Notes: generated by a model from the letters alone, not told the origin. Counted from the stretch's first letter, positions 16,968 through 25,534 are shown. The stretch: 64,000 nucleotides of DNA from Mycolicibacter sinensis (GCF_001667945.1 NZ_LZJK01000153.1:18741-82740), one strand, 5' to 3'. Numbers and translations: made by a program.

Positions 16968-18128
16968 TCAGGTGACGCGCCGCAGCGTGTCCGGGGTGAG
17001 ATCAACCCGTGACGGATAACCGTCGACCGCCATGATCAGGTCGGCTTCGGCCAGCAGGGAGCGCAGCACGTGCACGATCCCGCCGACTCCGCCCAGCGCC
17101 AACCCGTAGGCGTAGGGGCGGCCGATTCCCACCGCGGTGGCGCCCAGCGCCAGCGCCTTGATGATGTCGGCGCCGGAGCGGATACCCGAGTCGAACAGCA
17201 CCGGCAGCCCGTCGGCGGCCTCCACCACGCCCGGGAGGCAGTCCAGCGCCGGCAGCCCGCCGTTGGCCTGGCGCCCGCCGTGCGTGGAACAGTAGATGCC
17301 GTCCACCCCGCCGTCTTTGGCGCGCCGCGCGTCCTCGGGGTGACAGATTCCCTTGACGATCAGCGGCAGGTCGGTCAACGACCGCAGCCACGGCAGGTCG
17401 TCCCAGGTCAGCGGGTTGCCGAAGGTTTGCACCCAGGACAACACGGCGGCCTGCGGGTTCTCTTCGGGCGGTTGGGCCAGCCCGGCGCGGAACACCGGGT
17501 CGGAAAAGTAGTTGGCCAGGCAGTGCCCGCGCAGCTGCGGAAAGTTCGACGTCGACAAATCCCGGGGACGCCAGCCCGGAATCCAGGTGTCCAGGGTGAC
17601 CACGATGGCTTGGTATCCCGCCGCCTCGGCGCGGCGCACCAGGCTTTCGGCCAACTCCCGGTTCTTCGGCGTGTAGAGCTGGAAAAACCCTGGGGTGTCG
17701 CCGAATTCGGCGGCCACGTCCTCCAGCGGGTCGGCGGTCAGGGTCGAGACCATCAGCGGAACACCGGTGGCCGCCGCCGCTCTTGCGCTGGCCAGGTCGC
17801 CGTGGCCGTCCTGGGCGCAGATACCGATGACACCGATCGGGGCCATGAAGATCGGGGCGGGCAGCCGCAGCCCGAACATCTCGATGGACAAGTCGCGCTG
17901 CGCGGCGCCGACGAACATCCGCGGAATGAGCCCCCATCCGTCGAACGCCGCGACGTTGGCCCGCTGGGTGCGCTCGTCTCCGGCGCCGCCGGCCACATAT
18001 GACCACACCGATGGGGAGAGCGCCGCGGCGGCCTTGGCCTCCAACTCGGTGTAGGTCATGGGCAGCGCGGGCACCACCCCGGCCAGGCCCTGCAGGTAGA
18101 TCTCGAACTGGTAGTCCCCGTACGCCAT
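16968..18128 (-). CDS. FMN-dependent alpha-hydroxy-acid oxidase, lactate 2-monooxygenase-like
   Basis: A 386-residue TIM-barrel flavoenzyme. The N-terminus (GDYQFEIYLQGLAGVVPALPMTY) and the SYVAGGAGDE and DTWIPGWRPRDL segments closely resemble M. smegmatis lactate 2-monooxygenase, which turns L-lactate into acetate, CO2 and water. The catalytic region reads STHGGRQANGG (T282, H283, R286), where the usual SNHGG has asparagine; the His and Arg remain. Start is ATG 18128. It sits 31 bases upstream of xerC and four bases after viuB, a slot with no such gene in M. tuberculosis, so it is probably an insertion in the backbone. Confidence 0.85.
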   Translation of the reverse strand: MAYGDYQFEIYLQGLAGVVPALPMTYTELEAKAAAALSPSVWSYVAGGAGDERTQRANVAAFDGWGLIPRMFVGAAQRDLSIEMFGLRLPAPIFMAPIGVIGICAQDGHGDLASARAAAATGVPLMVSTLTADPLEDVAAEFGDTPGFFQLYTPKNRELAESLVRRAEAAGYQAIVVTLDTWIPGWRPRDLSTSNFPQLRGHCLANYFSDPVFRAGLAQPPEENPQAAVLSWVQTFGNPLTWDDLPWLRSLTDLPLIVKGICHPEDARRAKDGGVDGIYCSTHGGRQANGGLPALDCLPGVVEAADGLPVLFDSGIRSGADIIKALALGATAVGIGRPYAYGLALGGVGGIVHVLRSLLAEADLIMAVDGYPSRVDLTPDTLRRVT

Positions 18129-18132
18129 GGGG

Positions 18133-18990
18133 TTAGTCTGCCGCAGCCTCGGCTGCTTCTTTGCTGGCGAGCTCCTTCTTCCATTGCCGGAAGGTCTCTT
18201 CGGTGCGACCGCGCCGCCAGTATCCGGAGATCGACGCCCACTTGGCCTCCACCCCGCGCTCCTTGCGGATGTAAGGCCGCAGATTATGCATGACGGCCTG
18301 CGCCTCGCCGTGGATGAACACCTGAACCTGGCCGGGCAGCCACAAGGTGGTGGTAACCGCCTCGATGAGCGGGGCGTTGTCACCGGCCCGGTCCTGCCCG
18401 ACCAGGTCGGCACGTCCGCCGCGGTGCAGCCAGTTCAGCTGCACGCCCTGCGGCGCGGTCAGCGCGATCTCGTCTTCGGGGCCGGCGACCTCGATGAACA
18501 CCTTGCCGACGGCGTCGGCCGGTAACGCCTCCAGGGCGGCCGCGATGGCGGGCAGCGCGCTCTCGTCACCGGCCAGCAGATGCCAGTCGGCGGCCGGGTC
18601 GGGCGCGTAGGCGCCGGCGGGGCCCATCAGGTAGACGGGCTGGCCGGGCTGGGCGGCGGTGGCCCACGGGCCGACGACGCCGTGGTCGCCGTGCACCGAG
18701 ACGTCGATGGTGATCTCCCGGGCGACCGGATCGGCCCGCCGCACCGTCAGGGTGCGGATCACCGGGCGATCTTCGGCCGGCAGGCCGTCGAAGCTGTCCA
18801 GCGTCAACGGCTGCGGGAGCACGGCGACATCGAGGTCGTTGCGCACGAAGACGACCTTGACGTAGGAGTCGGTGAACTCGCTCGGGCGGAAGGTGTCGAA
18901 TCCGGTGCCACCGAGCACCACCCGCACCATATGTTCCGAGAGGTGCTCGGTGCGGACTACCGCGAAGGTGTGAACCGGTCTTCCTGCCAC
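18133..18990 (-). CDS. viuB: Siderophore-interacting FAD protein ViuB
   Basis: A 285-residue protein of the siderophore-interacting (ViuB/SIP) flavoreductase family, which releases iron from ferric siderophores in the cytosol. The FAD-binding region includes RTLTVRRADPVAREITIDVSVHGDHGVVGPWA, and the NAD-side region includes LLAGDESALPAIAAALEALP and the C-terminal GEAQAVMHNLRPYIRKERG and SGYWRRGRTEE. Start is ATG 18990 (MAGRPVHTF). It corresponds to M. tuberculosis Rv2895c in order between xerC and dprA. Confidence 0.92.
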   Translation of the reverse strand: MAGRPVHTFAVVRTEHLSEHMVRVVLGGTGFDTFRPSEFTDSYVKVVFVRNDLDVAVLPQPLTLDSFDGLPAEDRPVIRTLTVRRADPVAREITIDVSVHGDHGVVGPWATAAQPGQPVYLMGPAGAYAPDPAADWHLLAGDESALPAIAAALEALPADAVGKVFIEVAGPEDEIALTAPQGVQLNWLHRGGRADLVGQDRAGDNAPLIEAVTTTLWLPGQVQVFIHGEAQAVMHNLRPYIRKERGVEAKWASISGYWRRGRTEETFRQWKKELASKEAAEAAAD

Positions 18991-19030
18991 GCTGCCTCCC
19001 CATCTTGGCCTGCCCCGCCGACTATACGAG

Positions 19031-20167
19031 CTACCGGTTGCCCCGGACGATCGCCCAGCTGCCGTCGCGGCGCTCGACCAGGCCCGCCACCTCCAGCATC
19101 GCCAGCGGCCCGAACACCTGTGCCGGGGGGAGCCCGGAGGCGACCGCGACCTGATCGACGGTCGCCACGCCGCGGCCCGGCAGCGCTTCGTAGACCTGAC
19201 GTTCGGTGTCGCTGAGTCCGTCCAGCGGGGTCACCGGCCGGGGCGGGTCGGCTGCCAGCTCCCCCACCCGCCCGGCCAACTCGATCACCTCGTCGGCCCG
19301 GGTGACCAGCTCGGCACCGCCACGCAGCAGCACATGGCAGCCGGCCGAGGCCGCACTGGTCACCGGTCCGGGAACCGCGGCCACCGGACGGCCCAGCAGC
19401 CGCGCCCACGCGGCGGTGTTGGCCGCGCCGCTGCGCAGTCCGGCCTCCACCACGACCGTCGCGCCGGCCAGCGCCGCCACCAGCCGGTTGCGGGTCAGAA
19501 ACCGGTGCCGAACCGGGCGGACTCCGGGCGGATACTCGCTGACCAGCAGACCGTGCCCGCCGATGCGGTGCAGCAGCGCGGAATGGCCTGCCGGATAGCA
19601 GATGTCGATGCCGCCGCCCAGCACCGCCACCGTCGTGCCGTCCGCGGCGAGCGTGGCGCGGTGTGCGGCACCGTCGATACCGTAGGCGCCGCCGGACACC
19701 ACCGCCACGTCGCGCTCGACCAGCCCGGCGGCCAGGTCCGCGGCCACCACCTCGCCGTAGGCGGTCGCGGCCCGGGTCCCAACGATCGCGGTGGCACGTT
19801 CGGCGGTCTCCTCCAGGCGCGCCGGGCCCATCGCCCAGAGCACCAGGGGTGGGCGGCAACCCGGCTTTGGGGCGGCCGCGGCCCCGCCGAAGGCGGCGAA
19901 CGCCAGTGCCGGCCATTCCTCGTCGTCTGGGGTGACCAGCCGACCGCCGCGGCGGGCCAGCAGTTCCAGATCCTGGGTAGCAGAGTCGATCTCGCGTCTG
20001 GCCTCGGTGTGCTTGGCCAGTTCCGGTTCGACGGCACCGCGCCGGATCCGCTCTGCCGCCTCGACCGGACCGACCCGGGCAACCAGGTCGGCCAGATCCG
20101 GCCGCGGCGGTTCGGCCACCCGGGACAGGTACGCCCAGGCCCGCAGGGTGGTCTGGTCGGTGCTCAT
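19031..20167 (-). CDS. dprA: DNA-processing protein DprA
   Basis: A 378-residue protein of the DprA/Smf family that loads RecA on incoming single-stranded DNA. The Rossmann core is clear: AIVGTRAATAYGEVVAADLA, VSGGAYGIDGAAHRATL, AVLGGGIDICYPAGHSALL and the LVSEYPPGVRP region. A C-terminal winged-helix domain (GRGVATVDQVAVASGLPPAQVFGPLAMLE) follows. Natural competence is not established in most mycobacteria, so its role may be in recombination. It overlaps the preceding ComM-type gene by four bases. Confidence 0.93.
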   Translation of the reverse strand: MSTDQTTLRAWAYLSRVAEPPRPDLADLVARVGPVEAAERIRRGAVEPELAKHTEARREIDSATQDLELLARRGGRLVTPDDEEWPALAFAAFGGAAAAPKPGCRPPLVLWAMGPARLEETAERATAIVGTRAATAYGEVVAADLAAGLVERDVAVVSGGAYGIDGAAHRATLAADGTTVAVLGGGIDICYPAGHSALLHRIGGHGLLVSEYPPGVRPVRHRFLTRNRLVAALAGATVVVEAGLRSGAANTAAWARLLGRPVAAVPGPVTSAASAGCHVLLRGGAELVTRADEVIELAGRVGELAADPPRPVTPLDGLSDTERQVYEALPGRGVATVDQVAVASGLPPAQVFGPLAMLEVAGLVERRDGSWAIVRGNR

Positions 20168-21675
20168 CGGGCCGTCCCCGGTTGACGAAAGCTCAGGGCG
20201 GTGGCGACCTCGTCCAGGCCCGGTGAGTTGCGGCCCGCCAGGTCACTCAGCGTCCAGGCGACCCGCAGAGTGCGGTTGGCGCCGCGGATCGACAGCAGGC
20301 CGCGGTCCAGCGCCGTGCGCAGCGGGGCCATCGCGGCGGCACTGAGCCGAAACTTGCGCCGCAGCAAGGCTCCGCTGACCTCGGCGTTGGTGCCAAAGCC
20401 GTGCGGTTGCCAGCGGTCGGCCGCCGCGGCGCGCGCCGCTGCCACCCGGGCCCGCACCGTGGCCGTCGACTCCCCGTCGGCGGCGGAGAACGCGCCGGCC
20501 CGCACCGGATGCATCTGCACCCGCAGATCCACCCGGTCCAGCAGCGGACCGGACAAACGGCCGAGGTAGCGCCGTTTCTCCATCGGTTTGCAGGTGCAAT
20601 CCCGCGGGTCGGCCGGCGCGCACGGGCAGGGGTTGGCCGCCATGACGAGCTGGAACCGGGCCGGGTAGTGGGCGACGCCGTCGCGCCGGGCCAGGCGGAT
20701 CTCGCCGTCCTCCAACGGTGTGCGCAACGCCTCGAGGGCGCTGACCCGGATCTCGGCACACTCGTCGAGGAACAGCACCCCGCGGTGCGCGCGGCTCACC
20801 GCCCCCGGACGCGCCATTCCGGAGCCGCCGCCGACCAGCGCCGCGACGCTGGAGCTGTGGTGCGGTGCGATGAACGGCGGGCGGGTGATCAACGGTGCGC
20901 TGCCCGACAGTAGGCCCGCCACCGAGTGAATCGCGGTGACCTCCAGCGATTCGCTTTCCGTCAGCGGCGGCAGCAGACCCGGAAGGCGTTGCGCCAACAT
21001 GGTTTTGCCGACACCCGGCGGTCCGGTCAGCATCAGGTGGTGTGACCCGGCCGCGGCTACCTCGACAGCGAACCGGGCGTGGGCCTGACCGACCACCTCC
21101 GCCAGGTCGGCGGGCGGTTGCAGGGCCGGCGCCACCGTGGTGATCCGCTCCTGCAGCCGCGCCGAACCGTCCAGCCAATCGTGCAGCTGCCCCAGCGTCG
21201 CCACCCCGTAGACATCGATGCCGTCCACCAGGCTGGCCTCGGCGAGATTGTCCACCGGTACCACCGCGCGCGCCCAGCCGTCGTTCCTGGCGGCCAGCAC
21301 CGCCGGCAGCACTCCGTGCACCGGCCGCACCCGCCCGTCCAGGGCCAGCTCGCCGAGCAGCACCGTCTTCTCCAGCCGGGGCCAGGGTGTGCCGCGGTCC
21401 GCCGAGAGCACCGCAGCGGCCAAGGCGATGTCGTAGACCGACCCCATCTTCGGCAGCGTCGCCGGCGACAGAGCCAGCGTCAATCGCGATGTCGGCCAAT
21501 GCTGTTCACTGTTGGTGATCGCCGCCCGCACGCGATCCCGGGACTCCTGCAGGGCGGCGTCGGGCAGGCCCACCAGATGCACCCCGGGCAGCCCCGAACT
21601 GATGTCGGCCTCGATCTCCACGATCAGTCCGTCCAGGCCCCGCACCGCGACCGAGAACGCCCGCCCCAGTGTCAC
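20164..21675 (-). CDS. ComM/YifB-type Mg-chelatase-like AAA ATPase
   Basis: A 503-residue AAA+ protein, often named ChlI-like by the related magnesium chelatase subunit. An N-terminal Lon-like domain (VHLVGLPDAALQESRDRVRAAI) is followed by the Walker A motif GPPGVGKTMLA, a Walker B region VLFLDECAEI, a cysteine-rich insert (ANPCPCAPADPRDCTCKPM) and a C-terminal Mg-chelatase domain. ComM homologues drive branch migration during natural transformation. GTG 21675 is chosen since it overlaps the upstream stop (GTGA) and gives the length of Rv2897c; a longer frame is open upstream. Confidence 0.92.
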   Translation of the reverse strand: MTLGRAFSVAVRGLDGLIVEIEADISSGLPGVHLVGLPDAALQESRDRVRAAITNSEQHWPTSRLTLALSPATLPKMGSVYDIALAAAVLSADRGTPWPRLEKTVLLGELALDGRVRPVHGVLPAVLAARNDGWARAVVPVDNLAEASLVDGIDVYGVATLGQLHDWLDGSARLQERITTVAPALQPPADLAEVVGQAHARFAVEVAAAGSHHLMLTGPPGVGKTMLAQRLPGLLPPLTESESLEVTAIHSVAGLLSGSAPLITRPPFIAPHHSSSVAALVGGGSGMARPGAVSRAHRGVLFLDECAEIRVSALEALRTPLEDGEIRLARRDGVAHYPARFQLVMAANPCPCAPADPRDCTCKPMEKRRYLGRLSGPLLDRVDLRVQMHPVRAGAFSAADGESTATVRARVAAARAAAADRWQPHGFGTNAEVSGALLRRKFRLSAAAMAPLRTALDRGLLSIRGANRTLRVAWTLSDLAGRNSPGLDEVATALSFRQPGTAR

Positions 21676-22043
21676 CAGCCCACCCCCTGCAGGTGGGCGA
21701 TCTCCGGGTCGCGGCGCCGCCCGATCCGCACCCTGATCACGTCCATGCGGACGGTGTCCCAGTGCGATTGCTGGCCGGCGAGCCACACTCCGGCCAGCCG
21801 GCGCAACCGGCGCAGCTTCTCCGGTGGCACCGCGTACGCCAGCCCGCCGAACCCGTCACCGGTGCGGGTTTTCACCTCGACGAACACCACGGTGCGCGCC
21901 GCCGGATCGGCAGCTATCACGTCCAGTTCGCCGTACCGGCAACGCCAGTTACGGGCCAGGATCGTCCACCCCTGCCCGATCAGGTGGTCGACGGCCAGCT
22001 GTTCCCCAAGCGCCCCCAGCTCGGCGCGCGTCATGGTTGTCAT
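21672..22043 (-). CDS. YraN/UPF0102-family putative endonuclease
   Basis: A 123-residue protein with the restriction-endonuclease-like core: RNWRCRYGELDVIA and FVEVKTRTGD give the D...ExK metal-binding arrangement. The function of the family is unsettled; a Holliday-junction-resolvase-like fold is proposed. It heads the set YraN-ComM-DprA, all linked to recombination. Start is ATG 22043; a second in-frame ATG three codons later is possible. Counterpart of Rv2898c. In M. tuberculosis fdhD and fdhF lie upstream; they are absent here. Confidence 0.88.
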   Translation of the reverse strand: MTTMTRAELGALGEQLAVDHLIGQGWTILARNWRCRYGELDVIAADPAARTVVFVEVKTRTGDGFGGLAYAVPPEKLRRLRRLAGVWLAGQQSHWDTVRMDVIRVRIGRRRDPEIAHLQGVGW

Positions 22044-22115
22044 GCCGGCCAGGGTCGGTCATCGCACCGACAGCGTCGAGCCGCTGCGCGCCGAAAACCG
22101 CTGCAGCCCAGTCAC

Positions 22116-22133
22116 TTGTCCACAGCGGCGACT
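22116..22133 (+). repeat. DnaA-box-containing 18-mer, copy 2
   Basis: TTGTCCACAGCGGCGACT differs by one base from the 18-mer at 15419-15436 and starts with the consensus DnaA box TTGTCCACA. A second near-match, TCATCCACA, follows at 22134-22142. Both lie in the intergenic stretch between the GNAT gene and the YraN gene. Confidence 0.5.
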
Positions 22134-22154
22134 TCATCCACAGCCGCCGGGTGA

Positions 22155-22172
22155 CCGGCTAGCGCTAGCCGG
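22155..22172 (-). terminator. Perfect 18-bp palindrome over the GNAT gene stop, possible terminator stem
   Basis: CCGGCTAGCGCTAGCCGG is an exact palindrome that contains the stop codon of the GNAT gene (22165-22167). It could form a GC-rich stem, although with almost no loop, at the 3' end of the transcript. No T-run follows, as is common in mycobacterial terminators. It might also bind a protein. Confidence 0.35.
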
Positions 22173-22830
22173 CGTGCGCGCCCGGAGCCCGAACCACCAG
22201 CGGCACGCCGGGGAAGTATGCGGCCATCTCGGTGCGGGCACGGCGCAGCGCGGCGGTGCCGTAGCCCTTCTTGCGGTGTTCGGGGTGGATCCAGATCCGC
22301 ACGTTGACCTCGCCCCGGTTGAGGTCGCCGAAGACCATGCCGACCTTCTGCGCACCGTCGACGGCGACGAACCACGCGGCGTCTTCGTCATCGACGCGAG
22401 ACAGCCCGGAGAGGATTTCGTCGTCGAGGCCCCCGGCCGGCCCGCCGGACCCGTCGCCGCTGGCGCCGACGTCGGAGGTGCGCAGCGCAAAGATGTCACG
22501 ATCGGCCGCACCGGCGAACGGGCGCAGCTGCAGCGTCTCACCGGAGCTCGCCGGGCGATCACCGAGGGTGAACGTCAACTCGTTGTTCAGGTCTTCGAGC
22601 TCCGCGGCGATCCGGCTGCGGGACTCCTTGGTCAGCTGATCCAGCGACATTCCGATCACCGCTTCGCAGCCCGCCGGTGAGGTGCCGAGCAGATTCGCGA
22701 TCGCCTGCACCGCAGTCGCACGGTCGTCGGAGTCCACGATCACATCGAGTACCTCATGGCGGCGTTCCATGGCTTTGAGCAGGGCATCGGTGATTTCCCG
22801 ACGGGAGACGGCACGGTCGACAGCGGTCAT
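22165..22830 (-). CDS. GNAT-family acetyltransferase with an N-terminal GyrA-like coiled segment
   Basis: A 221-residue protein; start ATG 22830. The C-terminal half is a GNAT domain: WFVAVDGAQKVGMVFGD, then VRIWIHPEHRKKGYGTAALRRA, which contains the RxxGxG/A acetyl-CoA motif. Residues about 10-85 (EITDALLKAMERRHEVLDV ... AVIGMSLDQLTKESRSRIAAELEDL) look like the coiled dimer-interface region of DNA gyrase subunit A, where the motif is usually AILDMRLQRLTGLER. There is no gyrase active site. Substrate unknown. It occupies the position of fdhD-fdhF in M. tuberculosis. Confidence 0.7.
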   Translation of the reverse strand: MTAVDRAVSRREITDALLKAMERRHEVLDVIVDSDDRATAVQAIANLLGTSPAGCEAVIGMSLDQLTKESRSRIAAELEDLNNELTFTLGDRPASSGETLQLRPFAGAADRDIFALRTSDVGASGDGSGGPAGGLDDEILSGLSRVDDEDAAWFVAVDGAQKVGMVFGDLNRGEVNVRIWIHPEHRKKGYGTAALRRARTEMAAYFPGVPLVVRAPGAHAG

Positions 22831-22871
22831 GCCTGCCAGCCTAGACCCAACTCCACGGCGACGCTGCGGTG

Positions 22872-23177
22872 TTATTCGGGCAGCCGCAGCTCGGGCTTTT
22901 CGACTTCTTCGATGTTGACGTCTTTGAACGTGACCACCCGCACCTGCTTGACGAACCGCGCCGGCCGGTACATGTCCCACACCCACGCGTCGGCGAGGCG
23001 CAGCTCGAAATACACCTCGCCGTCGGCATTGCGCGGCACCATCTCGACACTGTTGGCCAGGTAGAACCGCCGCTCGGTCTCCACGACGTAACTGAACTGC
23101 CCCACGATGTCCTTGTATTCGCGGTACAGCGAGAGTTCCATCTCGGTTTCGTACTTCTCGAGATCTTCGGCACTCAT
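22872..23177 (-). CDS. DUF2469-family protein (Rv2901c-like)
   Basis: A 101-residue acidic cytosolic protein, start ATG 23177 (MSAEDLEKYETEMELSLYRE). The start overlaps the rnhB stop as ATGA, and the length equals Rv2901c; the frame continues upstream inside rnhB. The sequence is highly conserved in actinobacteria (YKDIVGQFSYVVETERRFYLANSV, WVWDMYRPARFV), always next to rnhB, but its function is not known. Confidence 0.85.
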   Translation of the reverse strand: MSAEDLEKYETEMELSLYREYKDIVGQFSYVVETERRFYLANSVEMVPRNADGEVYFELRLADAWVWDMYRPARFVKQVRVVTFKDVNIEEVEKPELRLPE

Positions 23178-23893
23178 CTGCTCAGCCGTCCTTCTGTTCG
23201 GTTCGTCGTCCCCATTGTCCCCGTAACCGGGGTCGCCACCGCGGCCAGCGCCGCCATATTGCGCACGTTGATGAACGAGTAGCGATGCTGACTGCACGGC
23301 CCCAACGCCGCCAGCGCCGCGGTGTGCGCAGGGGTGGAGTACCCCTTGTGCTCGGCGAAGCCGTAGCCGGGGTCCTCCAGCGCCACCATGTACCGGTCGC
23401 GGGTGACCTTGGCCAGCACGCTCGCCGCGGCGATGCAGGCGGCCACACCGTCACCGCCGACCACCGGAAGCGAGGGCATCGGCAGCCCCGGAACCCGGAA
23501 TCCGTCGGAGAGCACGTAACCGGGCCGCAGGGCCAGTCCGGCCACCGCGCGCCGCATGCCTTCGATATTGGCCGCGTGCACGCCGCGCGCGTCCACGTCG
23601 GCCGGCGCGATGAACACCACGTGGTAGGCCAGCGCGTGCCGGCGGATCACCGGAAACAACTGCTCCCGCGCCTTCTCGGTGAGCTTCTTCGAGTCGTCGA
23701 GCGCCGCCAGCGCGGCGGGCCGGCCCGGCCCGAGCACACAGGCGGCCACCACCAGCGGTCCGGCGCAGGCGCCGCGGCCGACCTCGTCGACACCGGCCAC
23801 CGGCCCCAGCCCACTGCGATACAGCGCCGACTCCAGGGTGCGCAACCCCGGTGAGCGGCGGATCACCGTGCGCGGCGGCCAAGCCGGGGCCAT
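23174..23893 (-). CDS. rnhB: Ribonuclease HII
   Basis: A 239-residue RNase H fold enzyme that removes ribonucleotides from DNA-RNA hybrids. The GVDEVGRGACAGPLVVAA motif carries the first acidic pair (D36, E37), LDDSKKLTEKAREQL follows, and the later aspartates are near the DAR and DRYMVAL segments. Start is ATG 23893, three bases after the lepB stop on the same strand. The gene lies between lepB and the Rv2901c homologue. Confidence 0.95.
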   Translation of the reverse strand: MAPAWPPRTVIRRSPGLRTLESALYRSGLGPVAGVDEVGRGACAGPLVVAACVLGPGRPAALAALDDSKKLTEKAREQLFPVIRRHALAYHVVFIAPADVDARGVHAANIEGMRRAVAGLALRPGYVLSDGFRVPGLPMPSLPVVGGDGVAACIAAASVLAKVTRDRYMVALEDPGYGFAEHKGYSTPAHTAALAALGPCSQHRYSFINVRNMAALAAVATPVTGTMGTTNRTEGRLSR

Positions 23894-23896
23894 GGT

Positions 23897-24745
23897 TTAA
23901 GGCTCCTGCTGCGGGTTTATCGCTTTCACCGGTCCCCAACGCGACGGCGGCCAGGCGATGAACCGGGTCTTGCCGATGACGTTGCTCACCGGCACCGTGC
24001 CGGCGTCGAGGTCTGCACCGGTGCACAGGATCCGGTGCTGCAGATCGGGCTGGATCGCCACCGTGTCGCAGTGCGCGCGGGAATCCGACGAGTGGGTCCG
24101 GTTGTCCCCCATCACCCACAGCCGGCCCTCCGGCACGGTCACCGGACCGAACTCGTTGCCCAGGCAGGGATAGACCATCGGGTCGACCATGAGGGTGGCC
24201 GGATTCAGGTAGGGCTCGTCGAGGGTCTTGCCGTCGACGGTCAGGCCGGTGTCGTTGCGGCACTGCACCGTCTGGCCCCCCACCGCAATGACCCGCTTGA
24301 CCAGATCGTTCTCGTCGGGCGGGACGAACCCGATGAAGGACAAGGCATTCTGCACCCAGCGCACCGCGGTGTTGTCCGAGCGGATCGACTTGTAGCCGAC
24401 GTTCCACGACGGCGGGCCGCGGAAGACGACGACGTCACCGGGGCGCGGCGCGCTGAACCGGTAGGTGACCTTGTCGACCATGATCCGGTCACCGACGCAT
24501 CCGTGGCAGCCGTGCAGCGTCGGTTCCATCGACTCCGACGGGATGAGGTACGGGCGCGCCACGAACGTCAACACCAGGTAGTACAGCACCAGCGCGATCG
24601 CCACCAGCACGACCGACTCGCGCAGCGTGCTGTGCTTGCGGTCCTCGGCGGCGGGTGCCTCCGGCGCGCCGGCCTCGGCCTGGTCGACCTCGGGCTGGTC
24701 GGCCTCGGGAGAGTTCTCGGGTGACGAGCCCGCGGTTTCGGTCAC
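23897..24745 (-). CDS. lepB: Type I signal peptidase
   Basis: A 282-residue membrane serine protease that cleaves signal peptides of secreted proteins. An acidic N-terminal region of about 40 residues precedes one transmembrane helix (about 43-63). The catalytic serine is S72 in IPSESMEPTL and the general-base lysine is K150 in DLVKRVIAVGGQ. The box E region is WVMGDNRTHSSDSRAH. Start is GTG 24745. The single membrane anchor is typical of mycobacterial LepB. It follows rplS. Confidence 0.95.
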   Translation of the reverse strand: MTETAGSSPENSPEADQPEVDQAEAGAPEAPAAEDRKHSTLRESVVLVAIALVLYYLVLTFVARPYLIPSESMEPTLHGCHGCVGDRIMVDKVTYRFSAPRPGDVVVFRGPPSWNVGYKSIRSDNTAVRWVQNALSFIGFVPPDENDLVKRVIAVGGQTVQCRNDTGLTVDGKTLDEPYLNPATLMVDPMVYPCLGNEFGPVTVPEGRLWVMGDNRTHSSDSRAHCDTVAIQPDLQHRILCTGADLDAGTVPVSNVIGKTRFIAWPPSRWGPVKAINPQQEP

Positions 24746-24814
24746 GAGATCAGGGTAGTGACCGCGTCAGCCGCGCCGCAGACCGACCGGAGCGAACCCG
24801 CCCGGACGGGCAAG

Positions 24815-25156
24815 TCAGCGCTTCTCCTTGATCTTGGCCTTCTTGCCGCGCAGTTCACGCAGGTAGTACAGCTTGGCCCGGCGCACGTCACCACGGACCA
24901 CGACGTCGATGTGGTCGACGTTGGGCGAGTGCACCGGGAAGGTGCGCTCCACGCCGACGCCGTAGCTCTCCTTGCGGACGGTGAACGTCTCGCGGACGCC
25001 GCCACCCTGGCGGCGGATGACCACGCCCTTGAACACCTGGATGCGCTCTTTGGTGCCCTCGATCACCTTCACGTGCACGTTGACCGTGTCGCCGGGGGCG
25101 AAGGCCGGGATGTCGTCGCGCAGCGACGCCTTGTCGACGATGTCCAGCGTGTTCAT
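24815..25156 (-). CDS. rplS: 50S ribosomal protein bL19
   Basis: A 113-residue large-subunit protein at the subunit interface. The core FAPGDTVNVHVKVIEGTKERIQ, FKGVVIRRQGGGVRETFTVRK and the basic tail LRELRGKKAKIKEKR are typical. Start ATG 25156 (MNTLDIVDKASLRDD) gives the usual length. It lies upstream of lepB and is transcribed away from the lipoprotein gene. Confidence 0.97.
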   Translation of the reverse strand: MNTLDIVDKASLRDDIPAFAPGDTVNVHVKVIEGTKERIQVFKGVVIRRQGGGVRETFTVRKESYGVGVERTFPVHSPNVDHIDVVVRGDVRRAKLYYLRELRGKKAKIKEKR

Positions 25157-25534
25157 TGCGGAAACACTTCCTCGCGGGTCGCGGCTGCCGACCGGCCCGC
25201 ACACAGGTGCGCGTGCAGCCGGTAACCGAGCCGATGGGTTCGGGCATATTGTCGCATGGTGCGGTGCCCGAGACGCCGGGCCCCGGCTGCAGAATCAACT
25301 GCCGGGCGACAACTGCTCAATTGTGCCAGACGCGGCGCAACCAGGGAAATCGCGCAAATCGCCGCTGGTCGTTGCCGCCGGAACCGCCCGCATCGTGATA
25401 AGTCTGGTGAAGAGGCGGACCGCGCGATCGCGGCGTGCCCGCGGTAACCTATCCGGCGGGCCGATGGCAGCAAGTGTGGCGAGCCCGTAGATGTCGATTA
25501 CCCGACTGATGCCTGTTGAGGAGGCCTACCAGCC
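25157..25534. other. Divergent intergenic region between rplS and the LppW-like gene
   Basis: 378 bases without a convincing gene. It should hold the promoters and leaders of rplS (leftward) and of the lipoprotein gene (rightward). A strong GAGGAGG ribosome-binding site for the latter is at 25519-25525. On the minus strand GCGACAATATGCC near 25240-25255 has the look of a -10 element for rplS, but no clear -35 accompanies it. No tRNA or conserved RNA element is recognised. Confidence 0.4.
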
